Part shown: one piece after another, positions 16,733 to 24,503 of the stretch | How the letters are laid out: every line of letters starts with the position of its first letter | How positions within the stretch are numbered: position 1 is the stretch's first letter | DNA from: Gemmatimonadota bacterium | GTDB taxonomy: Bacteria > Gemmatimonadota > Gemmatimonadetes > Longimicrobiales > Gaopeijiaceae | Reading direction: 5' to 3' | NCBI GenBank assembly: GCA_013002885.1 | Contig: JABDLS010000105.1 | Coordinates: 1-57,700 of the forward strand | Length of the DNA stretch: 57,700 bases | The notes under the pieces: generated by a model | The model's input: the letters and a program-made list of their open reading frames with translations, nothing else | What the model was told of the DNA's origin: nothing | The model's database searches: none | Position numbers and translations under genes: made by a program

Positions 16733-17314
16733 ATGAGAGACCGACTTCGAGCGCTGGCCATGCCTTTCACGATGGGCGCGTGTCTCGCTGCGGCTTCGAG
16801 CGCTTCGGCTCAAACGCCAACGTGTGCGTTTCGGGGTGCCCCCGACGCTCTGGCGTCTCGGGAGAGTCCCCTCGACTCGGTGGAAATACGCCTCGGTGGG
16901 GAATCGGCCAAGCTCTGCTACAGCAGGCCATCGGCCCAGGGAAGGCTCATGGTCGGGGGGCAGGATCCGTTCGGTCTACCCTGGCGCATGGGGGCGAACG
17001 AGCCCACCACCCTCCACCTCCCCTTCCCCGCCACCGTAGGCGGACTGACCCTCGAGGCCGCTTCGTACACCCTCTACGCAATCCCCCAGGACGGCTCCTG
17101 GACCATCGTCGTGAACTCCAACACCAACCGCTGGGGGATTCCCCTGAGCCCCGACGTCCGACGGTACGATGTGGGGAACTTCACGGTCACGCCCTCGACC
17201 CTCGCCGATCACGAAGAAACGCTGACGTTTCAGTTCGAAGGAAACGGGACCTCCGGTGAGCTGGTATACACCTGGGAAACGACCTCCTTCCGAATCCCCA
17301 TCGCGCGCCGCTGA
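16733..17314 (+). CDS. DUF2911 family exported protein
   Basis: 193 residues from an ATG giving MRDRLRALAMPFTMGACLAAA. A signal peptide is cleaved after ASSASAQ, about residue 27. The mature part carries the DUF2911 hallmarks: AKLCYSRPSAQGRLMVG, PWRMGANEPTTLHLPF, YTLYAIPQDGSWTIVVN and the C-terminal TLTFQFEG..LVYTWETTSFRIPI. The family is widespread in Bacteroidota and Gemmatimonadota and has no established biochemical role. No TPR extension follows the domain, unlike in some homologues. The gene is single, with a hairpin shared with the convergent sigma-factor operon just downstream. Confidence 0.88.
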   Translation: MRDRLRALAMPFTMGACLAAASSASAQTPTCAFRGAPDALASRESPLDSVEIRLGGESAKLCYSRPSAQGRLMVGGQDPFGLPWRMGANEPTTLHLPFPATVGGLTLEAASYTLYAIPQDGSWTIVVNSNTNRWGIPLSPDVRRYDVGNFTVTPSTLADHEETLTFQFEGNGTSGELVYTWETTSFRIPIARR

Positions 17315-17332
17315 CCGGCCTCTCCCCATGAA

Positions 17333-17367
17333 GAGGCGCGGGCCGGCTCCTGACCGACCCGCGCCTC
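17333..17367. terminator. Hairpin between convergent transcription units
   Basis: GAGGCGCGGG at 17333-17342 pairs with CCCGCGCCTC at 17358-17367 (10 bp, 15-nt loop). It sits between the ends of the DUF2911 gene and the DUF4097 operon and could serve both strands. The following sequence has no real T-run, so termination is only likely, not certain. Confidence 0.5.
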
Positions 17368-17440
17368 GTTGGTCCCTTGGTCGGCGGTCACGACTGCCGA
17401 CTGGGTCGACCTCCGCGTCCGAGCCGACGAACCGATCCCG

Positions 17441-18487
17441 TCAGTTCCGAGTGCGGAGCAACCGGATGGACCCGCTTCCCGTATCGATGGTGATTTCGCC
17501 CCGCCCGTCACCGATGGTGCCTCGGACGCGATCTCTCCGGACGGATCGCACCTCGACGGGGAAGTCGAGATCGATGCCGCCGCTCCCTGTTTCGATATCC
17601 ACCGTCGCACCGAGCTCCGCCGGCGCACGGATGGTGATGCCGCCCGAGCCGGTGTCTGCTTCGAGGCGGTCGACATCGGTCGTGAGCTCGACGTCGATGG
17701 AACCGCTGCCGGTATCCAGCATGACGTCTCGGGAGGTGACGGACTCGAGTTCGATGGAACCGCTACCGGTGTCGATGACGACGATATCTCCTGTGAGATT
17801 GCCGCCACGGACGCTGCCTGAACCCGTATCCACACCGATCTCCCTGCCTCGGACGTCGCTGACCTCGACCCGGCCGGAGCCGGTGTCCACGTTGAGGTCA
17901 CCAACGACTCCCCTCACCATGACGCTGCCCGAGCCGGTGTCGACGTCGAGTGCTCCCGCGATGTCCACCGCAGTGACCCCTCCCGATCCCGTATCGATGA
18001 GCAGGTCACCGTCGATATCTCGGGCGTCGACCTCACCCACCGCCTGATAGACGGCGAGGTTTCGCCCTGCCGGAACCTGGATGACCAGGTCGGCCCAGGC
18101 CTCCAGCCCGTTGCCGCGCCCGCGGATCTGCACCCGGTCCCCGCTCCGGCCCATACCACCATCGGAAAAGGTGCCGTCCGCCCGAACGCGCGTCGACGTA
18201 TTGGATCCCCGCCCCATCTCCGGGTAGACGACTTCGTCGGCGGGGTACACGATGCGAAGCGTCGAGCGCCCCCGGACCTGACCCGTCTCGACCTGGAGCT
18301 CGGACGCGTCCCGTCCGCCCCTCGCGATCCGGACCACCACGTCGGACCCGCTGCCGGGCACGATCTCCACCGTTCCGGCAAGATTGTAGATCGCCACGTC
18401 GTTGCCCGAGATCCGCTGGACCTCCTGACCCCCCGCCGGCACGGCCACTACGACCGCCGCCGTCATCCCCATCACCCATCGCTTCAT
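17441..18487 (-). CDS. DUF4097 exported beta-repeat protein with nine DTGSG repeats
   Basis: 348 residues from MKRWVMGMTAAVVVAVPAGGQ, with a signal peptide and a GGAGG Shine-Dalgarno about 8 bases before the ATG. The C-terminal half consists of about 19-20-residue repeats, each with a D/ETGSGS/G turn: IDTGSGGV, VDTGSGSV, VDTGSGRV, VDTGSGSV, IDTGSGSI, LDTGSGSI, ADTGSGGI, IETGSGGI, IDTGSGSI. Such a ladder fits the right-handed beta-solenoid of DUF4097 proteins. The family includes LiaG/LiaX/YvlB-type proteins of cell-envelope stress responses in Firmicutes. It is the last gene of the operon led by the ECF sigma factor at 21634. Its ligand or partner is unknown. Confidence 0.85.
   Translation of the reverse strand: MKRWVMGMTAAVVVAVPAGGQEVQRISGNDVAIYNLAGTVEIVPGSGSDVVVRIARGGRDASELQVETGQVRGRSTLRIVYPADEVVYPEMGRGSNTSTRVRADGTFSDGGMGRSGDRVQIRGRGNGLEAWADLVIQVPAGRNLAVYQAVGEVDARDIDGDLLIDTGSGGVTAVDIAGALDVDTGSGSVMVRGVVGDLNVDTGSGRVEVSDVRGREIGVDTGSGSVRGGNLTGDIVVIDTGSGSIELESVTSRDVMLDTGSGSIDVELTTDVDRLEADTGSGGITIRAPAELGATVDIETGSGGIDLDFPVEVRSVRRDRVRGTIGDGRGEITIDTGSGSIRLLRTRN
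17455..18005 (-). repeat. Degenerate 57-60 bp tandem repeat coding the DTGSG ladder
   Basis: Nine in-frame copies keep a core GAYACSGGNWSCGG-like sequence (Asp-Thr-Gly-Ser-Gly) while flanking codons have diverged. The repeat is coding and old rather than a recent expansion. Confidence 0.7.
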
Positions 18488-18560
18488 CTCAATATCCTCC
18501 AGCCTTTTGGCTACTGGTTCCACCTGTTCGGATACTCCTGCATCCGGTCGAGCCCGCGGA

Positions 18561-19436
18561 TCAGCGGATCCGAATGGAGCCGTTGACCGTCTGCAACTCC
18601 AGCTCTGGCCCACCGTCGCCGAGGACGCCTCGGGCACTACGCTTGGAGATGCCTCCTTCGAGCAGGAAGGGGATGTCGCTCTCGAAGCTCCCGTTCAGCC
18701 AGCTGGCGTCGAGGTCGGCGTCGATGTCGTCGGGCAGATCGAGGTCGATGCTCCCGTTCACCGTGGAGAACTCGACGGCGCTCTGGAAGTCGGCTGAGCC
18801 CATGGCGGCCTCGATGGAGCCGTTGACCGTCTCCGCCTGCGCGAAGCCCGTCGTGGAGATCTCGATGTCGCCGTTCACCGACTCCGCATAGACGTCGCTT
18901 TGGAGCCCCATGGCCTCGACTTCACCGTTGACCGTTCGTCCAATGACCGTCACGCCCTCCGGCACCTCCACGCGGAAGTCCACCTGAACGTCGTTGCGGT
19001 GGGTATTCATGTTCCCGCTGTTGCCCGGCCCACAGCGGTTCTGCTCGCGGCCCTCGGGCGTCGGGTAGACGGCGCAAAACGTCAGGCCCTCGCCGTGCTC
19101 GACGCGCTCGATGCGTACGGTCGAGGGGTCCGAGCGGCGCGCGCGCGCCTCGGCAGTCACAACGATCTCGTCACCCTGGGCGTAGACGAAGTCGACCGAA
19201 CCGTTGATCCCCTTGATCTCCACCGACTCGCCGACGGCGACGCGACCGCTCCACCGGTAGTCGGTGGCGGACTGTCCCTCCACCTGTCCGATGTCGGCAT
19301 ACTGATCGCCTCCGTCGAAGCCGAGGAAGGCCTCCACGGCGTGGAGTGTCTGCACGAGGCCGCCCGTCTGGATGACGAGGATCGTGCCCCCGATGGTCAA
19401 GGCCGCGATGACGACCATCACATTCTTCAGCTTCAT
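18561..19436 (-). CDS. DUF4097 paralogue with VNGS repeats, membrane-anchored or exported
   Basis: 291 residues. The N-terminal hydrophobic stretch MKLKNVMVVIAALTIGGTILVIQ is a signal anchor or uncleaved signal. A perfect GGAGGAAGGG sits right before the ATG. The repeat unit differs from the next gene: GINGSV, TVNGEV, SVNGDI, TVNGSI, TVNGSI, WLNGSF and TVNGSI appear every 20-25 residues. Two extra cysteines (LTFCAVY and NRCGPG) lie in a non-repetitive insert around 125-145 and could form a disulfide. Paralogous to both neighbours, but not interchangeable in sequence. Spacing is 51 nt to the upstream and 73 nt to the downstream paralogue, consistent with one transcript. Confidence 0.84.
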   Translation of the reverse strand: MKLKNVMVVIAALTIGGTILVIQTGGLVQTLHAVEAFLGFDGGDQYADIGQVEGQSATDYRWSGRVAVGESVEIKGINGSVDFVYAQGDEIVVTAEARARRSDPSTVRIERVEHGEGLTFCAVYPTPEGREQNRCGPGNSGNMNTHRNDVQVDFRVEVPEGVTVIGRTVNGEVEAMGLQSDVYAESVNGDIEISTTGFAQAETVNGSIEAAMGSADFQSAVEFSTVNGSIDLDLPDDIDADLDASWLNGSFESDIPFLLEGGISKRSARGVLGDGGPELELQTVNGSIRIR

Positions 19437-19487
19437 CCCTTCCTCCTGGTTCTTGGTCGTGCCTCGTGGGGCACGCCCGTTCGTTGT

Positions 19488-20345
19488 CTATCGCCGCTGC
19501 AAAAGACGGATCTCTCCGTCGAATACCTGGATCTCGATACGCGCCCGCGGTTCGCCGACAGTGAAATCGAACTCCCGTCCCCCCGTGAAGCGCTGGAGCC
19601 TCACGGGGAACTCGGACTCGAAGTCACCGTCGAACGTCGAGACCTCCACACGTGCATTCACCCCCGAAGGGATGGCGATGGTGGCGTCTCCGTCGTGGAC
19701 GAAGAAACCGTAGTCGCCACCATCGTCGATCGTGCCGGTGAAATCGATGTCCCCGTCCTGGGTTTCGGCTCTGACCGACGTCGACACGACGTCGGCGAGG
19801 ACGATGTCGCCATCGCCACTGTGCACATCGACCGGTCCACGAACGTCTCTGAGGGTCACGTCGTCGGACTGGGACGAAGCCGTCACACCCCCCAGGGCAC
19901 CGATGACGTGGATCTCTCCCTCGATGGTGCGGACGGACACCGGCCCGCCCGGATTCTCGATCCGGACGTTCCCGCTCACGTTGTTCACGTCGATCCGACC
20001 GTTCACGCCTTCCACCACCAGATCCAGGGAGCGACCGCGGACCTGCAGATCCACGGACGCGGGAAGCCGAATGTACGCGTCGACCGAGCGGCTACGCCGC
20101 TTCCGATCGTCGGTTGACACACGCACGGTTGAACCCGAACGGCGTACACTGATTCCCGAGCCTTCATCGTCGGTCCGAACCTCCATCTCCTGGCGTCCCC
20201 ACGTCTCTACGGAAACGTCGCCTGCCAGGTTTTCGAGGACGACACGGTCGCCGGCCCGGATCTGGACCACGGTGTCTGCGACCGCCCAAGGCGCGGGCCC
20301 ATGGCTGCTCGCGGTGAGCAGGAGGATCAGAGCGACGGAGGTCAT
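19488..20345 (-). CDS. DUF4097 paralogue, first of three in the sigma-factor operon
   Basis: 285 residues beginning MTSVALILLLTASSHGPAPW, a signal peptide, with ATGA overlap to the anti-sigma stop. The beta-repeat half has looser turns with acidic caps: GVNGRIDVNNVSGNVRIE, TIEGEIHV, HSGDGDIVLADV, TQDGDIDF, VHDGDATI, TFDGDFES and VFDGEIRL. The last strand pair ends RLLQRR, similar to the RLLRTRN end of the third paralogue. Direct coupling to the anti-sigma gene suggests its dose follows that of the regulator. Confidence 0.84.
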   Translation of the reverse strand: MTSVALILLLTASSHGPAPWAVADTVVQIRAGDRVVLENLAGDVSVETWGRQEMEVRTDDEGSGISVRRSGSTVRVSTDDRKRRSRSVDAYIRLPASVDLQVRGRSLDLVVEGVNGRIDVNNVSGNVRIENPGGPVSVRTIEGEIHVIGALGGVTASSQSDDVTLRDVRGPVDVHSGDGDIVLADVVSTSVRAETQDGDIDFTGTIDDGGDYGFFVHDGDATIAIPSGVNARVEVSTFDGDFESEFPVRLQRFTGGREFDFTVGEPRARIEIQVFDGEIRLLQRR

Positions 20346-21103
20346 CCGGCGCTCTCCGCCACGCGAGTCGCGTCACGGAGGTACTCGATCTTCCGTTCAT
20401 AGACGCGGTGGAGGTGCTCGACCAGGAAGTCGTTTTCCGGATCCTGTGCAAGGGCCCGCCGCGAATCGTCGATGGCCTGCTCGATGATGCCGAGATTCCG
20501 TTCGAGGACCCGTACCGTGTTGGGATCGAGGTCGGCGCGTGCGTCCAAAACCGCTGCTTCCAACGACGCGAGTTCCCCGGCCAGGTCAGCCGGTGGTCCG
20601 ACGATCTGGCTCGTGGGCATGATCACACCACCCGGGACGGGGTCGACAGCGGCCTGCTCGGGAGCAGAGACTCCCCGCAGGCTCCATGTCACGAACGACG
20701 TCGCTGCGACGAGGGCCAGCGACGCGGCCGCCAGCTGCCGGGAAGAGAGCACGAAACGTCGCGGAGCGAGAGCTTCCTCCAGGTCGCGACCACGGGTCGG
20801 GCCGTGGTTCCGGCGCTGTCCAGCCGTGGGCAGCTCGATGACCTGGGCTCCGGCGGTCTTCGGCGCCACCGGCGCCTCGATGGTGGCGGCGATACCTCCC
20901 CAGAGGTCTCTCGACGGCTCGACAGGTCCGAGCTCGGCAGCCCGGGAGGCGACGGCGCGGAGTTCTTCGAGCGTCCTGCGGCATGCGCCGCATCCGCTGA
21001 GGTGGTCCTCCACCTCGGTGTGTTCGGCGGATCCGAGCGCTCCATCCATGAAGTCGGACAGACGATCGGTCCAGTCGGTGTGTTCGGTCGCGAATCTATT
21101 CAT
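20342..21103 (-). CDS. Membrane anti-sigma factor with N-terminal zinc finger
   Basis: 253 residues. The N-terminal ZAS-type domain (about 8-50) contains LSDFMDGALG and the Hx3Cx2C motif in DHLSGCGACR, which in this family binds zinc and clamps the ECF sigma factor. One transmembrane segment, LAAASLALVAATSFVTW (about 124-140), separates it from a periplasmic, helix-rich C-terminal region of about 110 residues (LASLEAAVLDARADLDP through FLVEHLHRVYERKIEYL) that may be the sensor. It starts 6 bases after the sigma stop and overlaps the first DUF4097 gene by 4 bases. Confidence 0.9.
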   Translation of the reverse strand: MNRFATEHTDWTDRLSDFMDGALGSAEHTEVEDHLSGCGACRRTLEELRAVASRAAELGPVEPSRDLWGGIAATIEAPVAPKTAGAQVIELPTAGQRRNHGPTRGRDLEEALAPRRFVLSSRQLAAASLALVAATSFVTWSLRGVSAPEQAAVDPVPGGVIMPTSQIVGPPADLAGELASLEAAVLDARADLDPNTVRVLERNLGIIEQAIDDSRRALAQDPENDFLVEHLHRVYERKIEYLRDATRVAESAG

Positions 21104-21109
21104 CGTTCT

Positions 21110-21634
21110 TCAATCCAGATGTTTCCGCATGAGCATCCTGGCGCGATGTAGCTGGGACTTGGACGTCCCCACCGACACTCCGAGGCTTTCGGCGATCTCG
21201 TCGTGGCTGTAGCCCTCGACGTCATAGAGGACGAAGACGTCGCGTGCGCGCTCGGGTAGCTCGCCGATGGCCTTTTCCAGGTCCATGGCATGGCCGGACG
21301 AGCGCCGGACCGGGGCTGCCAATCGGTTCAGGATCCCTTCCCCGTGCGCCCGATGGGACTGGCGACGACGAAGTGTCTCCCGACGGCTGAGAACGTGATT
21401 GATGGCCAGGCGGTGCAGCCATGTCCCGAACTTCGAGTCCCCTTTGAAGGTCCCGAGCTTGTTCCAGGCACGGATGAATACCTCCTGCGTCAGATCTTCA
21501 GCTACGTCGTCACCCGTCATGCGGATGCACAGCGCATGAATCCGCCCTACGTGCTCGCGATACAGCCGCTCGAACGCCGCGTGATCCCCGTCCGCCGCCC
21601 GGCGGACGTCAGCCTGCTCGAAGTGCTCTGGCAC
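21110..21634 (-). CDS. ECF-subfamily RNA polymerase sigma factor (RpoE-like)
   Basis: 174 residues from a GTG giving MPEHFEQADVRRAADGD. Region 2 (about 18-85) includes FERLYREHVGRIHALCIRMTGD, DVAEDLTQEVFIRAWNKL and FGTWLHRLAINHVLSRRE. Region 4 (about 115-170) includes AIGELPERARDVFVLYDVEGYSHDEIAESLGVSVGTSKSQLHRARMLMRKHL, with the SHDEIAE helix-turn-helix. There is no region 3, so it is an ECF factor. It heads the anti-sigma and DUF4097 genes and is very likely autoregulated, but I could not identify its promoter motif with confidence. The exact start is uncertain because upstream sequence stays open. Confidence 0.92.
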   Translation of the reverse strand: MPEHFEQADVRRAADGDHAAFERLYREHVGRIHALCIRMTGDDVAEDLTQEVFIRAWNKLGTFKGDSKFGTWLHRLAINHVLSRRETLRRRQSHRAHGEGILNRLAAPVRRSSGHAMDLEKAIGELPERARDVFVLYDVEGYSHDEIAESLGVSVGTSKSQLHRARMLMRKHLD

Positions 21635-21761
21635 CCGTTGTCCCAAGTTGCCTCTGGTTTCGATGCGTTTCCCTTTGGTACACTGCTTTGGACGGCACCG
21701 GAGTCCATCGGGTTGGAATCTCCGGACTCTCAATCTCAACCTCCAACAGGGTCCACACCAC

Positions 21762-22553
21762 ATGCGAGAGCTCCCAGACGGGATGACCGATCCGTTCGCC
21801 CTCGAGGGCGAGGTGGAGATCGTCGCCCATCGCGGGTTCAGCGCCGCGGCCCCCGAGAACACCCTGTCCGCGCTGGTAGCCGGGGTGGAAGCCGGAGCCG
21901 ACGCCGTCGAGTTCGACCTCCACACCGCCGCCGACGGCACCGCGGTTCTCCTCCACGACGAGACCCTCCGACGGACGACGAATGGTCGCGGACGGGTCAC
22001 CGACTACTCTGCCAGCGAACTGGGGGCGCTGGACGCGGGAAGCTGGTTCGCCTCCGACTTCGCCGGCGAGCCGGTTCCCATGCTCTCGACAGCTCTGGCC
22101 ACCCTGTCGGAGTCCAACGTGCGCATCTACGCCGAGGTGAAAGGTGTGCGCCGCGCCGACGACGTCCCGGGAATCGTCGACGATGTCCACGAAGCCGGCG
22201 TTGCAGCCCGCACCGTCTACATATCGATGACGTGGGAGCTTCTCGCTGCCGTCCGGGAAGCCGACCCCGAGGCCCTCGTCGGCTACATCGTGGACAAGCG
22301 AAGGCGTGCCGACGACGCTCTGGGTCTGGCGTCGGGCGACCCCAGGGCACTCCTGGACTTCGATGCCCGCATCCTCCTCCGCGACCAGAGCTGGGCCGAG
22401 CGTGCAACCCGGGCCGGCATCCCGCTGGCCTGCTGGACGGTCGATTCGCCCCACGACGCCGAGGCCCTGGTGTCGATGGGCGTCCCACGCATCACCACGA
22501 ACCGCGTCGGCCGGTTGGTCGCGTGGCGCAACGGGCGGGGCCGTCCGCGCTAG
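21762..22553 (+). CDS. Glycerophosphodiester phosphodiesterase (GDPD, UgpQ-like)
   Basis: 263 residues from MRELPDGMTDPFAL (an internal ATG at 21783 is possible). TIM-barrel GDPD motifs: VEIVAHRGFSAAAPENTLSA (catalytic His and Arg, Glu of the metal site), AVEFDLHTAADGTAVLLHDETLRRTTNG (ExDxHxxxDG..xxHD, metal ligands and second catalytic His), IYAEVKG, and CWTVDSPHDAEALVSMGVPRITTN at the C-terminus. No signal peptide, so cytoplasmic hydrolysis of glycerophosphodiesters to glycerol-3-phosphate and an alcohol is expected. Divergent from the sigma-factor operon over 127 bp. Confidence 0.93.
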   Translation: MRELPDGMTDPFALEGEVEIVAHRGFSAAAPENTLSALVAGVEAGADAVEFDLHTAADGTAVLLHDETLRRTTNGRGRVTDYSASELGALDAGSWFASDFAGEPVPMLSTALATLSESNVRIYAEVKGVRRADDVPGIVDDVHEAGVAARTVYISMTWELLAAVREADPEALVGYIVDKRRRADDALGLASGDPRALLDFDARILLRDQSWAERATRAGIPLACWTVDSPHDAEALVSMGVPRITTNRVGRLVAWRNGRGRPR

Positions 22554-22608
22554 ATCAAGCGTAAGGCCTCGGCGGTCTGGCCGGCCGGGGGCTCTCGGGA
22601 ACGTGTGG

Positions 22609-24486
22609 CTACGCCGGGTCGTGGGACCCGCCGTCCATGGAGCCATCCTCAGCCGCCGGCTTGTCCCTCGGGGGGCCCTCTCTGGGTACACGTAGGATGA
22701 ACTCGCTCCCCTTTCCTTCCTCCGTCGAAACCGTCGCTTCGCCGCCATGGGCGTCTGCCACGCCTCGTACGATGGTGAGCCCGAGTCCCGCGGCTCCCCG
22801 GTCCGTGCCTGCCGTCTGGGAAAAGCGATCGAACAGCGTATCGATGAGCGCCGATTGGACACCCGGTCCCGTGTCGGCTACGGACAGCACCACGTCCTCC
22901 CCGTCGTCTCGCGCCGACAGGGTGATACGCCCTCCTGCAGGTGTGACCCGAACGGCATTGTCCAGAAGATTCGAAAGGGCCTGGAGGATACGATCGGCGT
23001 CGATACGGGCCTCGGTGTCGCCCTGGGGATCCCGCAGCTCCAGGCGAACGCCTTTGGATCGGGCCTGATCGTGGAAGAGCTCGTACGCCTCCTCGAGGAT
23101 GGGCTGCAACTCCTCTCGTGAGAGGCGGACCACGAGGGCATGGGCCTCGATGCGAGAGACGTCGAGGAGGTCCTCGATGAGCCGCTGCATTCTCTTGCCC
23201 GAACGATGGATGATCTCGGCCTGGCGCTGTCGCTGTTCCTCGTCCAGCGGGAGGTCGATGAGCAGCTCGGCAGCGGCGAGGGCAACACCCAGAGGATTTC
23301 GCAGATCGTGGGAGACGATTGACACGACGTCTTCACGCTGCTTGACGGCCCGTCGAAGTTCCTCCTGCCGCTTGAGGGTCTCCGTCATGTCCGTGAACGT
23401 GAGCACGGCGCCTCGAAGCTCCACGCCGTCCACCATGGGACGCAGCGACCAGCGGGCGGGAAACGGGAGCCCCCTGCGACGCCATATCAATGCGTCGTCC
23501 GGAGACTCGACAGAGCGGCCCTCGGTGATGGCCCGGATGAGTTCCGACTCCTCCCGCGGCCAGGGCCGACCGTCCTGGCGCGTGTGGAAGAGGGTCGCGT
23601 GGACGTCCCTACCGAGTATCTCGCCCTGGGTAAATCCGACCAGTTGTTCACCAGCCCGGTTGAGGGAGATACAGCGCCCCCCCAGGTCGATGCCCAGTAC
23701 GCCGTCGCCGGTCGCCTCCAGGAGGGCGTCGACCTCGCGGCGAGCGCGTACGGCTTCCTGCCGGCGAAGCTCCCGGTCGAGGGTGAGGTCACGGTAGCGG
23801 TAGGCCACCCTCCCGACGATGAGCGTGGCGAAGAACGCCAGCCCGGCAAGAACCCGAGTGAGTCTCGTCTGGAGCGTGAGCTGATCTTCCATACGCAGAC
23901 GAGCCCGATCGACCTCCGACACGATGGCGCCGTCGAGTTCCCGAGCAGCAAGCTGAACCTCATCGTACAGCTCATAGACCTCGTCCCGATGGGCGGGGTC
24001 GAGGCGCGGCTCGAGCGTCACCTCCGGGGGAGGGTTGAACATGAACTCGTTGAGGAAACGCCAGTCGGTGGACGCGAAGCTCAATCTGCGGAATCGCTCG
24101 ACGGCACAGACGTCCTGAGCGCAGTCGCGCTCCTCCCCCCCGCTGAGCCCGTCCTGGGTTAGCTCGTCTACCTGTCGCGCCAACTCGCGAAGCTCTTCCA
24201 GGACTGCCTCTTCGTCCGCGATGGCCCCGTTGTACTCGAGGCGCAAGGCCTCTTCGCCCGATACCAGATAGCGCTCGACACGGGCCATCTGGCGAGCCTT
24301 GAGCAGACGCAACTCGGAACTCAGGCGTGCGGCGGGCTCGAGGACCTCGGTGATCCGTGTCTGGATCTCGGCCACACGCTGGCCGAAGTACGCCGGCACG
24401 ACCACGAGAGCGGCGAGGGCGACCACAACGAACCCGAGGGCCCAGAGGCCTCGAGCCCAGGGGGCCCGCGTCGCCTTGTCAGCCAT
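22609..24486 (-). CDS. Membrane PAS-domain sensor histidine kinase
   Basis: 625 residues. TM1 at about 13-34 and TM2 at about 212-230 bracket an extracytoplasmic region of about 180 residues that is largely helical. It holds two cysteines (DCAQDVC) and resembles a CHASE3-like sensor. A PAS domain follows (about 252-370: LLEATGDGVLGIDLGGRCISLN, LVGFTQGEILGRDV, with a PAC-like end FTDMTETLKRQ). The HisKA helix carries the H-box VSIVSHDLRNPLGVALAAAELL, and the HATPase domain has the N-box LSNLLDNAVR, G1 SVADTGPGV and G2 GAAGLGLTIVRGVADAHGG. No response regulator is adjacent, so its partner is unknown. It is the final gene of the long minus-strand run. Confidence 0.92.
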   Translation of the reverse strand: MADKATRAPWARGLWALGFVVVALAALVVVPAYFGQRVAEIQTRITEVLEPAARLSSELRLLKARQMARVERYLVSGEEALRLEYNGAIADEEAVLEELRELARQVDELTQDGLSGGEERDCAQDVCAVERFRRLSFASTDWRFLNEFMFNPPPEVTLEPRLDPAHRDEVYELYDEVQLAARELDGAIVSEVDRARLRMEDQLTLQTRLTRVLAGLAFFATLIVGRVAYRYRDLTLDRELRRQEAVRARREVDALLEATGDGVLGIDLGGRCISLNRAGEQLVGFTQGEILGRDVHATLFHTRQDGRPWPREESELIRAITEGRSVESPDDALIWRRRGLPFPARWSLRPMVDGVELRGAVLTFTDMTETLKRQEELRRAVKQREDVVSIVSHDLRNPLGVALAAAELLIDLPLDEEQRQRQAEIIHRSGKRMQRLIEDLLDVSRIEAHALVVRLSREELQPILEEAYELFHDQARSKGVRLELRDPQGDTEARIDADRILQALSNLLDNAVRVTPAGGRITLSARDDGEDVVLSVADTGPGVQSALIDTLFDRFSQTAGTDRGAAGLGLTIVRGVADAHGGEATVSTEEGKGSEFILRVPREGPPRDKPAAEDGSMDGGSHDPA

Positions 24487-24503
24487 GGTGCGCGTCCGTG
24501 ACG

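Noticed and set aside
21679..21684. TACACT as a -10 element between the sigma factor and GDPD genes (a similar one at 41557)
   Set aside because: No -35 hexamer at a 16-18 bp distance in either place.
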